A DNA stretch of 50,874 nt from Phormidium sp. OSCR (GTDB lineage Bacteria; Cyanobacteriota; Cyanobacteriia; Cyanobacteriales; Geitlerinemataceae), in contig LJZT01000021.1 in the NCBI GenBank assembly GCA_001314905.1, forward strand, positions 1 through 50,874, written 5' to 3'. The translations under genes were made by a program, and so were the position numbers. Within the stretch, counting starts at the first letter, position 1; the number at the start of each line of letters is the position of its first letter. Shown in pieces: positions 41,717 to 50,865 of the stretch. The notes under the pieces were generated by a model that was given only the letters and a program-made list of their open reading frames with translations, was not told the DNA's origin and searched no databases.

Positions 41717-44308
41717 ATGACAAATGCCTTGAAAGCTTGTATTCTCTGGCTAATTCTCTGTTTGGGAAGTTTTTGGCTCACCCTAAAGCAACCAGCACTC
41801 TCACACCCGCCGTCACAGGCCCCGTCACAGACCCCGTTACACCCCCCGTCACAGGCCTCGTCACAGCACCCAAACCTGAGGGAACCGCCTCTGATGTCCG
41901 TCGAAGATAGCCGGGAGACAGCCATTGACCCCGGCTTAGATTACTATCAACGGGGAGAGTATATCCAAGCGATCGCCGTCTGGGAAACGGCATTAGAGGA
42001 AACTCAAAATCGCGAGCATCAGCTAATCTTGCACCGCAACTTAGCCAACGCCTATCAACGGCTCGGTAGCGCCCCAAATGTCGCCCTATTTCATTGGGAC
42101 CGAGTCTTAGAACTTATGCAAGCTGACCCTAATTTTCAGTCACAGGAGTCTTCCCGAGTTCAAGCCCAAATCCAGGTCGAACAAGCGCAACTGTATGATG
42201 CCATGGGACAGCATCAGCGAGCCATTGATTTACTAGAAGCGGCACTTATCGTCCTCGATGGCGATCGCGCCAGTGAACTAGCCGCTCTCGGGGCCTTGGG
42301 AAACGCCTATTCCGCCCTGGGACACTATCAAGATGCGATCGACGCCCATGAAACCAGCCTCAGTTATGCACAAGCCTTAGAGCAGCCTCAAGCCATCGCC
42401 ACCGCCCTGAATAACCTCGCCAACGCCCACAGTTTCCGAGCTCGTCGCGCCCAGTACCAAGAACAAGTGGCCCGCCTCGAAGGCGAAGACGCCGAAGCAG
42501 AAGAGGCTAAGGCCCAATTTGAAGACGATCGCCAAGCCGTTGATCGTCTCCTTAACCAAAGTCTGAGTCTCGGGGAACAAGTGGGGGGCTTCAGCCAAAT
42601 CCGCAGTCTCCTCAATGCTCACCGTCTTCGACAAGAGTTTTTCTCCGAGCCTCAGGACCCCTTAGACGGCCTCCAAGAGCGAATTGAGCGGCTGTTATCT
42701 TCCTTACCCGCATCCCGAGATAAGGTCTTTGCCCTGATCTATCTAGCCCAGGAGCAACCCTCCTCCCGCAACAGCCACGCTCAGTCCCTCCTAGAAACCG
42801 CCATCGAGATCTCGCGCTCAATTGGCGATCCTCGGGCCGAATCCTTCGCCCTCGGGACGTTAGGGGAACTCTACGAACAGCATCAATCCTATGACATTGC
42901 CCTGCGGCTGACGCAACAGGCCCAATTCACCGCCCAGGAAATTTCCGCGTTTGATAGTCTCTATCGTTGGCAACGGCAAGCCGGTCGCATTTATGACGCA
43001 ACAAACCAGCCAGACTTAGCTCTCGATCAATATCGCGCAGCAACCCAGAGTTTGGACAACTTGCGAGGAGATTTAATTGCCACCAGCCGCGATCTGCAAT
43101 TTGAATTTCGTGATGCCGTCGAACCCGTCTATCGTGAATTAATTGCTCTACTTTTAAAATCGGAAACTCCCGGTAATACTCAAGCTAAACTCGAAGAGTC
43201 TCTCGATGTTTTGGAGCGTCTTAAGTTAGCTGAACTTCGTAACTTTTTTGGGGATGACTGTGTTGAAATTGCGCAAACTGTTGTTCAAGAAAATGGGGAA
43301 TTAACGGATGCAAGCGCTGTTATTATCTATAGTATTCTCTTGCCAGATTCGACGGTTTTAATCCTACAACAAGCCGATGGAGCTCTGACCAGTTATCCGG
43401 TTGATCACGCCGGTAATGAGTTGAAAGATGAGGTGGATAATTTTCGGGATTTACTTGAAAAGCGGGGAACGAATGAATATCTACGTCCTGCTCAGACACT
43501 TTACGATTGGTTAATCCGGCCCTTAGAGGCGAAATTAGATGCGATCGCCCCGGAAACGTTGGTTTTTATTCAAGATGGAGTCTTACGTAAAACACCGGTG
43601 GCTGCCCTCTATGATGGTGAAAATTTTTTGGTAGAATCTTACGCTTTAGCGACGACTCCGAGTTTACGTTTAACCACAACGGGAGGTTTTAACCGTCGCC
43701 AAAATAGCCTTTTAATTGCAGGATTAACCGTTGAAATTCCGCCCTTTTCAGCCTTAAAAAATGTCGAAAAAGAAGTCCAAGCCGTCCAAAATTTGATGGG
43801 AGGATTGACCTTAATGGACGCCGACTTTACCGTGGCGAACTTAGAACAAGAACTGACTGAACGCAGTTATTCAATTGTCCATTTGGCTACCCACGGCAAA
43901 TTCGGGGTTGATGCCAATAGTACCTTTTTACTTGCCTTTGATGCTCGCATTACCATCGAAGCTATGGATCAACTGCTGCGATCGCGGCGGCGTTCAGGAA
44001 ATAGTCGGCAACCCCTAGAATTACTGGTTCTGAGTGCCTGTCAAACCGCCGCAGGAGACAACCGCTCTGCCCTCGGGATTGCCGGGGTAGCCGTACGAGC
44101 CGGAGCGAAAACTGCCCTGGCCAGTCTCTGGTTCATTAACGATGAAGCCACTGTTTCCCTGATTGAAAATTTCTACCAAGAATTACAAAAACCCGGCGTA
44201 ACCAAAGCTCAAGCCCTACAAGCGGCTCAGAAAAATGCCATTGACAGTTTTGCCTATAATCACCCAGGGGTTTGGTCTCCCTTTATTCTGATCGGCTCTT
44301 GGCGTTGA
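41717..44308 (+). CDS. TPR-repeat CHAT-domain (caspase-like) protein
   Basis: About 863 residues. An N-terminal hydrophobic segment (ACILWLILCLGSFWLTL) is a signal peptide or anchor. A Pro/Ser-rich linker follows, then at least six TPR-like helical pairs (DYYQRGEYIQAIAVWETALEE, QLYDAMGQHQRAIDLLEAAL, ALGALGNAYSALGHYQDAIDAHE). The C terminus is a CHAT peptidase domain with the His-Cys dyad: His726 in IVHLATHGKFG and Cys775 in LVLSACQTAAG. Both catalytic residues are present. CHAT-TPR proteins are frequent in filamentous cyanobacteria, and in other systems act as proteases triggered by partner proteins; the target here is unknown. The frame extends upstream to 41633, without an SD motif at either start. 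Confidence 0.85.
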   Translation: MTNALKACILWLILCLGSFWLTLKQPALSHPPSQAPSQTPLHPPSQASSQHPNLREPPLMSVEDSRETAIDPGLDYYQRGEYIQAIAVWETALEETQNREHQLILHRNLANAYQRLGSAPNVALFHWDRVLELMQADPNFQSQESSRVQAQIQVEQAQLYDAMGQHQRAIDLLEAALIVLDGDRASELAALGALGNAYSALGHYQDAIDAHETSLSYAQALEQPQAIATALNNLANAHSFRARRAQYQEQVARLEGEDAEAEEAKAQFEDDRQAVDRLLNQSLSLGEQVGGFSQIRSLLNAHRLRQEFFSEPQDPLDGLQERIERLLSSLPASRDKVFALIYLAQEQPSSRNSHAQSLLETAIEISRSIGDPRAESFALGTLGELYEQHQSYDIALRLTQQAQFTAQEISAFDSLYRWQRQAGRIYDATNQPDLALDQYRAATQSLDNLRGDLIATSRDLQFEFRDAVEPVYRELIALLLKSETPGNTQAKLEESLDVLERLKLAELRNFFGDDCVEIAQTVVQENGELTDASAVIIYSILLPDSTVLILQQADGALTSYPVDHAGNELKDEVDNFRDLLEKRGTNEYLRPAQTLYDWLIRPLEAKLDAIAPETLVFIQDGVLRKTPVAALYDGENFLVESYALATTPSLRLTTTGGFNRRQNSLLIAGLTVEIPPFSALKNVEKEVQAVQNLMGGLTLMDADFTVANLEQELTERSYSIVHLATHGKFGVDANSTFLLAFDARITIEAMDQLLRSRRRSGNSRQPLELLVLSACQTAAGDNRSALGIAGVAVRAGAKTALASLWFINDEATVSLIENFYQELQKPGVTKAQALQAAQKNAIDSFAYNHPGVWSPFILIGSWR

Positions 44309-44319
44309 CGAATCTACAG

Positions 44320-44358
44320 TTACCTGTTGCCTGTTGCCTGTTCCCTGCTTCCCCCTCT
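44320..44358. repeat. Heptanucleotide tandem repeat (STRR type)
   Basis: Consecutive heptamers of the form CCTGTTG/CCTGTTC (ACCTGTTGCCTGTTGCCTGTTCCCTG) followed by CTCTTGCCTC lie between the CHAT and cysteine desulfurase genes. They match the family of repeats at 30691-30785. Confidence 0.75.
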
Positions 44359-44366
44359 TGCCTCTG

Positions 44367-45521
44367 CTATAAAGGCAAATGACCCGTCAAAAACTGTTTT
44401 AAGACCATCGCCGTCCAATCAATATCCGCCTCAGTGGTGTCTCGCCCTAACGTTAGACGAATCCCCGCCCGAGCCAGGCGTTCAGGATAGCCCATGGCCA
44501 GCAGAATTGGGCTAGGGGCTAATTTGCCACTATGACAGGCGGAACCCGAACTAATGGCAATTCCGGCCAGATTTAACTGTCGCACTAAGGCTTTGCCGGT
44601 GACGGGTTTCCCTTGAGCGTCATCCAAGTCCACCATGAAACTCACATGATGGGGGAGACGATGTTGACGATCGCCGCTCACCTGTAAACTCCAAACCGTT
44701 GCCAATTGCTCAAAGAGGCGATCGCGTAACCCCGCCAACCGCCGCGCCTCACCCGCCAATTCCGCCTTAGCCAGAGTCGCCGCCACCCCAAAGCCAACAA
44801 GATTCGCAACCGCCTCAGTCCCCGATCGCCGCCCCGCCTCCTGTCCACCACCGGCCAACAGAGGAGTCAGAGACACTCCCGGACGAACATACAACGCCCC
44901 CGCTCCTTTGGGGCCATAGAGCTTATGACTCGACAAAGACAGCAAATCGACCCCCAACGCCGCCACATCCAGGGGCAACCGTCCCGCCACCTGAACGGCA
45001 TCGGTATGGAACAAGACCCCATGTTGGCCCGCAATGGCCGCTAGAGTGTCAATGGGTTGTAGGGTTCCGACCTCGCTTTGTCCATAAATGACCGAAATCA
45101 AGCGCGTATCGGGGCGAATCGCCGTCTCTAACCCTTGTGGATCAACCCGTCCTTGCCCATTCACCGGCAAATAGGTCACCTGCCATCCTTGCCTTTCCAA
45201 CTGCTGAGCCGGCTGGGCGATCGCCGCATGTTCAACACTCGAAATAATCAGATGTCCCGGTTGCTCAAGCCGTTGCGTCACTCCCATCAACGCCAGATTA
45301 TTCGCCTCTGTGCCGCCACTGGTAAAAACGAGCGACTCCGGGGGAGCTGCGATGAGATCCGCCACCTGAAGTCGAGCCGTTTCCAAGGCTGTGGCCGCCG
45401 TTTCCCCCCAATGATGGAGACTTGAAGGATTGCCCCAAGCCTGGTGCAGCGACTGCATCATTGCCTCAATCGCTTCTGGGCGTGTTGGTGTCGTGGCGCT
45501 ATGGTCTAAGTAAATTTGCAT
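44367..45521 (-). CDS. Cysteine desulfurase (NifS/IscS-like)
   Basis: PLP enzyme of 384 residues that takes sulfur from L-cysteine for iron-sulfur clusters and thio-cofactors. Features: YLDHSATTPTRPEAIEAM, FTSGGTEANNLAL, EHAAI, the PLP lysine in SLSSHKLYGPKGAG, and the active-site Cys in ISSGSACHSG. The Cys loop differs from the common SACTSG but keeps the cysteine. Start at ATG 45521 with GGGAG eight bases upstream; the upstream frame into the thrB end is not used. It follows thrB by 73 bases on the same strand. It is one of possibly several desulfurases (the specific NifS/IscS/SufS class is not decided). Confidence 0.88.
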   Translation of the reverse strand: MQIYLDHSATTPTRPEAIEAMMQSLHQAWGNPSSLHHWGETAATALETARLQVADLIAAPPESLVFTSGGTEANNLALMGVTQRLEQPGHLIISSVEHAAIAQPAQQLERQGWQVTYLPVNGQGRVDPQGLETAIRPDTRLISVIYGQSEVGTLQPIDTLAAIAGQHGVLFHTDAVQVAGRLPLDVAALGVDLLSLSSHKLYGPKGAGALYVRPGVSLTPLLAGGGQEAGRRSGTEAVANLVGFGVAATLAKAELAGEARRLAGLRDRLFEQLATVWSLQVSGDRQHRLPHHVSFMVDLDDAQGKPVTGKALVRQLNLAGIAISSGSACHSGKLAPSPILLAMGYPERLARAGIRLTLGRDTTEADIDWTAMVLKQFLTGHLPL

Positions 45522-45594
45522 GGGGACATCTCCCAATACTCCCGATCCTCTGAACCTCCCTTCTAGGCTATCGCAGTGAGCCGATCGCTGTGGG

Positions 45595-46539
45595 TTATCT
45601 GGCGGATTTGCTAATGGTGGCCCCATGGCGATCTAACTGGAGCGATCGCACCGTCACCGGCGTTTTTTCCGTCTGCCAGGCCTCCTCCATCGCCGCCACC
45701 ACCCTCGAAGCCGTTGCCCTTGACGCTAACGCCAGTAGCGTTGGCCCAGCGCCACTAATGGCCAACCCATAAGCCCCCGCCTCGATCGCCGCCTCATGAA
45801 CCCTTCCATAACCGGGGATTAATTGTTTACGGTAAGGTTGATGGACTCGATCTTGCATTCCGACCCGTAGGCGATCGCCATCTCCCGTTTCGAGGCCGTT
45901 CACCAACAGCGCCAAATGAGCGGTATTAAAGACCACATCCGCGCGACAATAGTCCTGGGGGAGCACCTGGCGAGCCGCCGCCGTCGAGAGTTCAAACTGG
46001 GGAATCGCCACAACCGGGACAATATCCGAATGCCAGGCGATCGCACAATGGAGCCAATCCTGGTCATCACTGGCCGCCAACTGACAGCCTCCCAAGAGAG
46101 CCGGAACCACATTATCGGGGTGGCCTTCGAGGTCGATCGCCATACGCATCAAAGCTTTAGGACTCAGGGGATTCCCGGCCCAATGATTCGCACCGAGTAG
46201 GCCCCCCACAATCGCCGTTGCTGAACTGCCCAACCCTCGGGCTAATGGCACTCCCAACTCAATCTCTAGGGTCAGACTCGGCGGCGTTTGTCCGAGAGAC
46301 TCAAACAACTGACAAAAGACCTGATACACCAAATTGTCTGCCCCCGTTGCCACCCGTGCCGCTTCTTCGCCTCGCACAGAAATCTTGAGCCGAGACCGTG
46401 AGCCAGCCTGATCCCCAGGCCCATCAGCGGGCAAAAAGGAAAACCGATTATATAACGACAGCGCCGCCCCTAAACAGTCGAAACCGGGTCCGAGGTTTGC
46501 TGTAGTAGCCGGGACGGTGACAGTAAACGGATGAAGCAT
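45595..46539 (-). CDS. thrB: Homoserine kinase
   Basis: GHMP-family kinase of 314 residues that phosphorylates homoserine in threonine synthesis. Landmarks are the start PFTVTVPATTANLGPGFDCLG, the ATP motif VPLARGLGSSATAIVGG, the GHPDNVVPALLGGC motif, and the C-terminal GLAISGAGPTLLAL loop. Length is typical. The ATG at 46539 gives a short N terminus consistent with the family. It may be co-transcribed with the cysteine desulfurase gene downstream. HIP1 sites (45870, 46037) are present. Confidence 0.93.
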   Translation of the reverse strand: MLHPFTVTVPATTANLGPGFDCLGAALSLYNRFSFLPADGPGDQAGSRSRLKISVRGEEAARVATGADNLVYQVFCQLFESLGQTPPSLTLEIELGVPLARGLGSSATAIVGGLLGANHWAGNPLSPKALMRMAIDLEGHPDNVVPALLGGCQLAASDDQDWLHCAIAWHSDIVPVVAIPQFELSTAAARQVLPQDYCRADVVFNTAHLALLVNGLETGDGDRLRVGMQDRVHQPYRKQLIPGYGRVHEAAIEAGAYGLAISGAGPTLLALASRATASRVVAAMEEAWQTEKTPVTVRSLQLDRHGATISKSAR

Positions 46540-46671
46540 TCAGGTGGATAACAGGGAATTGGCGAACAAGGGAGGGGCGATGGCCTCGGGTCTAACTCGG
46601 CGATCGCCAGATGAGAAAATTCTATCCTAGAGCGGGGCCATCTCAGGACGGCCCTGAGACTGAACCAGGGC

Positions 46672-48063
46672 TTAAACTTGAACCGCTTGGTTGCCTTTGA
46701 GCAAGTTAGCGCGATGTTTGGCCAGTTCTAACACCCCCTGAGTAATGATTTGCACCACATCCACGCGTCCTTGGCGTAGAAAGCGGTGTTGCAAGAAGTG
46801 TTCAGCGGGCAACTCTCCCTTGAGAAATTCCTTAGAAGCCGCCAACAACTCCGTGACACAATCAAAACCGACCGACTCGATGATAAACGTCGCTAAGGGA
46901 GAATTTTTCAAATCGTACGCTGACTCACGAGTGCGACCTTGGCTGAGCAGTTGTAGGACTTCAGCTTCCCGTTGTGTTGAAGGGGGACAGTCATTAGACA
47001 GATGGGGCAAAAACTCAGCCAAGGCCGGAGTTTTGACCCCAACTTCGGGAAACTCACCCATCATCGTCGAGATATGCACATTGCGCCCAAGGCGATAGGA
47101 GAGGGCTTCGAGGACGGCGATGGTAATCAGTTTCACACCCAGGTACAACTGAGCCGTTTCCAGGTTTTTGCGAGTGCGTTCAACTAAACCGGCGTAGGTG
47201 TCATCGTCGGGTTCACCGCGATACTGACTAAACACCACTTCCGGCTTTAGGAAGTTGATAAACCCTTCCATTTTTTGAATGGAACGCCGATAGCCCCGTA
47301 CCGTGTAAGAATTGGCGCTAATGAGTTCGTGATTGGTTTCCGGGAGCAGATTCCAGGTGTTGTCTAAAAATTCAGCGGAGTTGGGGAGGGCGAAGTTTTC
47401 CACATCCCGATTGGCTAAACGTACGGCCCGTTTGACGGCATCATAGATCTCGTCATCGGGCCACTTGAGGTCAAATTGTTCGCGAGTGCGGTAGAGATTC
47501 TGTTCGAGGCGATCGCTGGCCGTCCACCCCTCTGCTGAGACGCCTCTAAAGGGGATGGTTGCTTCGATGCAGGCGGCAATTCGCACCAAGTCCCCGAGAG
47601 ATAAGAACGGTTCTAAGGCTTTGCTGGCAATGACGGCACTGAGAAACTCATTTTGTCCTCGGAAGGGATCGAGGACTTGTTCAGGCACAAAACCAAAAAC
47701 CGACAAGACCATCAGGAAACTTCCGTCGTCGGGAAGTAAGTTAGCCGGCAGAATTGATAACTTACCGTTGAGTTCCTCGATATAGGGGGAGATATAGCGG
47801 CTAACGTTGAGGTTAATCCCTGAATCCACTTGAACGTACACTAAATCATGAAACAGTGCCGACAAGACTTCAATGGGGTCACTCGACCCTCCAACCTCAA
47901 AAATATGGGATGGCGTATGGAAATACCGCCATTGTCCCGTCATCGCTTGTACGATCAATGACGCGATGGGTTCGATTTCCTCCATCGGTGGAGGGGCCGC
48001 CAGTTCCGAAATTGAGCCGACTAGGCTGTCCAGGCAGCGTTGGTAAGCAACTTCTAGCTCCAT
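46672..48063 (-). CDS. Conserved cyanobacterial protein with HD-like motif
   Basis: A protein of about 463 residues. Residues about 40-80 have the order YFHTPSHIFEV and SALFHDLVYVQVD, which looks like the HD phosphohydrolase metal motif (H...HD), as in predicted HD-superfamily phosphohydrolases. The rest is helical with an MEGFINFLKPEVVFSQYRGEPDDDTY stretch and a C-terminal helix bundle. No membrane segments. It could be an HD enzyme, but the second conserved half of the motif is not obvious, so activity is uncertain. ATG 48063 is preferred (GAGGG upstream); the frame begins at ATG 48147. Divergent to the coiled-coil gene. Confidence 0.55.
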   Translation of the reverse strand: MELEVAYQRCLDSLVGSISELAAPPPMEEIEPIASLIVQAMTGQWRYFHTPSHIFEVGGSSDPIEVLSALFHDLVYVQVDSGINLNVSRYISPYIEELNGKLSILPANLLPDDGSFLMVLSVFGFVPEQVLDPFRGQNEFLSAVIASKALEPFLSLGDLVRIAACIEATIPFRGVSAEGWTASDRLEQNLYRTREQFDLKWPDDEIYDAVKRAVRLANRDVENFALPNSAEFLDNTWNLLPETNHELISANSYTVRGYRRSIQKMEGFINFLKPEVVFSQYRGEPDDDTYAGLVERTRKNLETAQLYLGVKLITIAVLEALSYRLGRNVHISTMMGEFPEVGVKTPALAEFLPHLSNDCPPSTQREAEVLQLLSQGRTRESAYDLKNSPLATFIIESVGFDCVTELLAASKEFLKGELPAEHFLQHRFLRQGRVDVVQIITQGVLELAKHRANLLKGNQAVQV

Positions 48064-48259
48064 CAATCCCTCGTGTTGTTTCCCTGATTCCCGTATGTGG
48101 GGTTGCAAACGACCGAAATTGTCGATGCACCTATTATCTGCCAGCATAACCTGAAGCCCGGCCGGTTGCCGAAATTGTTCAGGATTGATTTCAATGGACT
48201 TGACACCAATAACGCCATTTTCCGCTAACTTTTCTGCTCAGCCTGATTTGGAACCTACC

Positions 48260-48781
48260 ATGTCTCTAGATAATGAAGCCTCCATCAGCGATCTCCTCTC
48301 CCGTCAAGAGGAGTTGACAATCGAATTGCAATCGCTGCAAGAACATCTTAGCCGTCTTGTGCCTCAACTTGAACAGGCCCAAGCCCAGGCTCAAAAACCC
48401 CCCGAGAAACCCCAGGGAACCTCCCCTGAGACTCTCTTAGCCTCTGCTACCCAAGCGGCCCTAGCTCGCTATGAGTGGAAGGCGAAACTTGAGGGCTTAG
48501 AGGTGGCGATCGCCTGGACGCAAGAGCAAATTCATGAGAAAGCCGATCAACTCGACAGCCTAGAAGCGACCTTAGCCGCAGCTGAACGCCGTCAGGAACA
48601 GACCCTTCAGGCTCGTGAAGGGGTTGCCCACTTAAATGAGGCCATCGCTGAGATCAAACGCCAGTTAATTGAGTTGAAGGGCCAGGGCTGTTTACACCTG
48701 TATACCGTCAATTTGCCCGAATTTTCCCTCGATGAACAGGGCCAGATTCAGGTTCGGCCCCATTCTTTCCGGATTCAATGA
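48260..48781 (+). CDS. Coiled-coil protein, unknown function
   Basis: About 173 residues, mostly long coiled coil: ISDLLSRQEELTIELQSLQEHL, a Pro/Gln-rich break, and then EWKAKLEGLEVAIAWTQEQI and ADQLDSLEATLAAAERRQEQ. The C-terminal 30 residues form a short beta-like patch (LYTVNLPEFSLDEQG). No signal peptide or membrane helix is visible, so it is probably cytoplasmic. The start is set by GGA seven bases before ATG 48260; TTG 48185 and ATG 48194 are upstream options. Role unknown. It is divergent to the HD-like gene and 222 bases before the kinase gene. Confidence 0.55.
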   Translation: MSLDNEASISDLLSRQEELTIELQSLQEHLSRLVPQLEQAQAQAQKPPEKPQGTSPETLLASATQAALARYEWKAKLEGLEVAIAWTQEQIHEKADQLDSLEATLAAAERRQEQTLQAREGVAHLNEAIAEIKRQLIELKGQGCLHLYTVNLPEFSLDEQGQIQVRPHSFRIQ

Positions 48782-49003
48782 GCCGTCCGGGGTCGAGTAT
48801 GGCAACGGAACACTTCAGTCCGCTAAGTTAGGGCCGGGGCCGGCGATCGCCATAGGGAAGGCTCACCCCCAGCCTCGTCCATCAAGCCAACAGGTCAGGG
48901 AGCTTTGACAATTGATCTCCGTTGGATCTCCGTTGGAGATCCAGAACATCTGGGATAAATGGTCAAAAGACATTAGCATGGGAAAAACTTTACATTTCAA
49001 TTT

Positions 49004-50587
49004 ATGAATGTTCGGGCAGGAACTCTCCTAAATAACGGGAAATATGCCATCGAAGCCACACTCGGTCAGGGCTATTTCGGGGCAACCTATCGCGCCACCC
49101 ACGGTCAACTCTGGCAACCGGTGATTCTCAAAAGCCTTGGCGATAGCCTTTTGAGCCATCCGAACCGTAATGAATTTGCCCGCCAGTTTGTTGAGCAGGC
49201 GCGACAGTTGGCCCGTTGTCAACAGGCCAACGTCCCTCGGGTGTTGGACTTATTTGAAGAACACGGCCAACCCTTTCTCGTCCTCGACTATATTTGCGGA
49301 ACTAGCCTCAGAGAACTCGTTGAGGGCCAGGGACGGCGATCGCCCCAGGAGGCATTGACCTATCTTCAACAATTGGCCACCGCCGTTGAGACCCTACATC
49401 ATCAGGGACTCTTGCACCGAGATCTTAAACCTGAACATGGTCTGCAAGTCTCAGGGAGCGATCGCCTCGTCTTAATTGAAGTGGGATTAACCCGAGATTT
49501 AACCACCGGCGCCGGACAAACCTACAGCGGCTTACTGTCACCGGGTTATGCAGCCCCCGAACAGTACAGTGGTGCTACCTCTAGCCCCGCTACCGATGTC
49601 TATTCCTTAGCCGCTACGGGTTATTACTTGCTCACGGGACAACCGCCGGCCAGCGCCCCCCTACGCGATCGCGTTCCCCTCTCCCCTCTCAGTGACGGGA
49701 GTCCCTTAGCAGACGCCTTGGAAGAGGCGATTTTCCGGGGACTCGATCTCAATCCTGAAACCCGTCCCGCCACCATTCGTGACTGGTGCACCTGGCTACC
49801 CGACGCCACAGGTTACGTCAACACCAACGCCAATAGCCGTCAACTTCGGCAACCGAGCCATCTCAATCCTGCTTCAGAATTAACGGAGGCTCGGCCCATT
49901 TTTCAACGGCCTTGGGTTCCCGCTCTATTTGCCACGACCTCCATCGTAGCCGCCATTGGCGGGGCCGCCGCCATGATGAACTTTCGCAGCGCCATGAGCA
50001 CGGTGCCTCAGTCCGAACCAGTCCAGCAGCCGGAAACGCGACCTAGGGCCGCTGACGCTCCCCAACCACGCCAAAGGGGCAATCATTTTAGCCGTCAGGA
50101 GTCTAATGATCCTATCCTGGAAGTGGATGCCTGGACTCCGATTCAGCCCACTCCTGATGCTGAATACACCGGTAATCCCTGGCAAGAGGATGGGTCCGCT
50201 CAACATAATGGCTCCTCCTGGTCGAATTCAAGTTCTGAGTCGGTTCGAGGCAATCCCCGAGATCCCTATACTGATACTGATCCCTATCAAGACTCCAATC
50301 AGACCCGCTACAACGACTACAACGACTACAACGGCAATGGCTATAACGATGGGTATCCTGACGAAGACCCCTACGCTGATGAGGACTCCCTACTCTCAGA
50401 TAAGACGTTTACCGAAGAACGGACAACGGATGAACCCATTTGGTCTGAGCCGGTACCGGAGTCGTTAGAACGCCCCTGGGGCCAAGAAAACAACTGGGAG
50501 CGTGAGTCAGATGCCAAACTCATAAGACCCTCCCCAGAGGACTCCTGGAATCGCGATGATCACAAAGGGTTAACGTCTCCCTCCTAA
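49004..50587 (+). CDS. Ser/Thr protein kinase homologue with altered DFG motif
   Basis: A protein of 527 residues. Residues 13-267 are a Hanks-type kinase fold: G-loop GQGYFGATY, Lys43 (VILKSL), HRDLKPEH (Asp140), and APE (184-186). The Mg-binding DFG is replaced by Glu159-Val-Gly (LVLIEVGLTRD), and the Asn of HRDxKPEN is His. This predicts weak or absent phosphotransfer, although Glu may still bind metal. One transmembrane helix (about 303-325) is followed by a long acidic, Asn/Tyr/Asp-rich periplasmic tail (residues 330-527) with YNDYNDYNGNGYND repeats. The layout is that of a membrane kinase with an outside sensor or linker. No phosphatase gene adjoins. Confidence 0.85.
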   Translation: MNVRAGTLLNNGKYAIEATLGQGYFGATYRATHGQLWQPVILKSLGDSLLSHPNRNEFARQFVEQARQLARCQQANVPRVLDLFEEHGQPFLVLDYICGTSLRELVEGQGRRSPQEALTYLQQLATAVETLHHQGLLHRDLKPEHGLQVSGSDRLVLIEVGLTRDLTTGAGQTYSGLLSPGYAAPEQYSGATSSPATDVYSLAATGYYLLTGQPPASAPLRDRVPLSPLSDGSPLADALEEAIFRGLDLNPETRPATIRDWCTWLPDATGYVNTNANSRQLRQPSHLNPASELTEARPIFQRPWVPALFATTSIVAAIGGAAAMMNFRSAMSTVPQSEPVQQPETRPRAADAPQPRQRGNHFSRQESNDPILEVDAWTPIQPTPDAEYTGNPWQEDGSAQHNGSSWSNSSSESVRGNPRDPYTDTDPYQDSNQTRYNDYNDYNGNGYNDGYPDEDPYADEDSLLSDKTFTEERTTDEPIWSEPVPESLERPWGQENNWERESDAKLIRPSPEDSWNRDDHKGLTSPS

Positions 50588-50705
50588 GTGGGTTTCGGCA
50601 ATATCTCGGCAATAGCCATAAGATCCAGGAAAATCAGTCCACTCAGCACCTCCTTCCCACAAGGAGACACTCCGACATGATGCCCGAGCAACCATAAAGG
50701 TAGAC

Positions 50706-50865
50706 CCGGGCGCGCAAATGCGCCCGGACTCAACGTCTCTCCCCTCTTGGGAGAGCTACCCGTCAGAGCAAGGTAGGTTATCACGGAAGAGGGAGTTTGA
50801 GGGAGCGATAAAACCCTGCCTTCAAAACGAGTGAGTCGTTCAGACGAACAAGGTTTAAGGCAGGG
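50706..50865. repeat. Series of three strong hairpins at the right edge
   Basis: CCGGGCGC/GCGCCCGG (50706-50727, six-base loop), CTCTCCC/GGGAGAG (50737-50755, five-base loop), and CCCTGCCTT/AAGGCAGGG (50814-50865, with an internal small hairpin). The segment is cut by the window end. No gene is supported. A mobile-element end, as in IS200/IS605-type elements, or a structured RNA are possible. A minus-strand frame through it ends in GHHVGVSPCGKEV, loosely like TnpB C termini, but this is weak. Confidence 0.5.
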
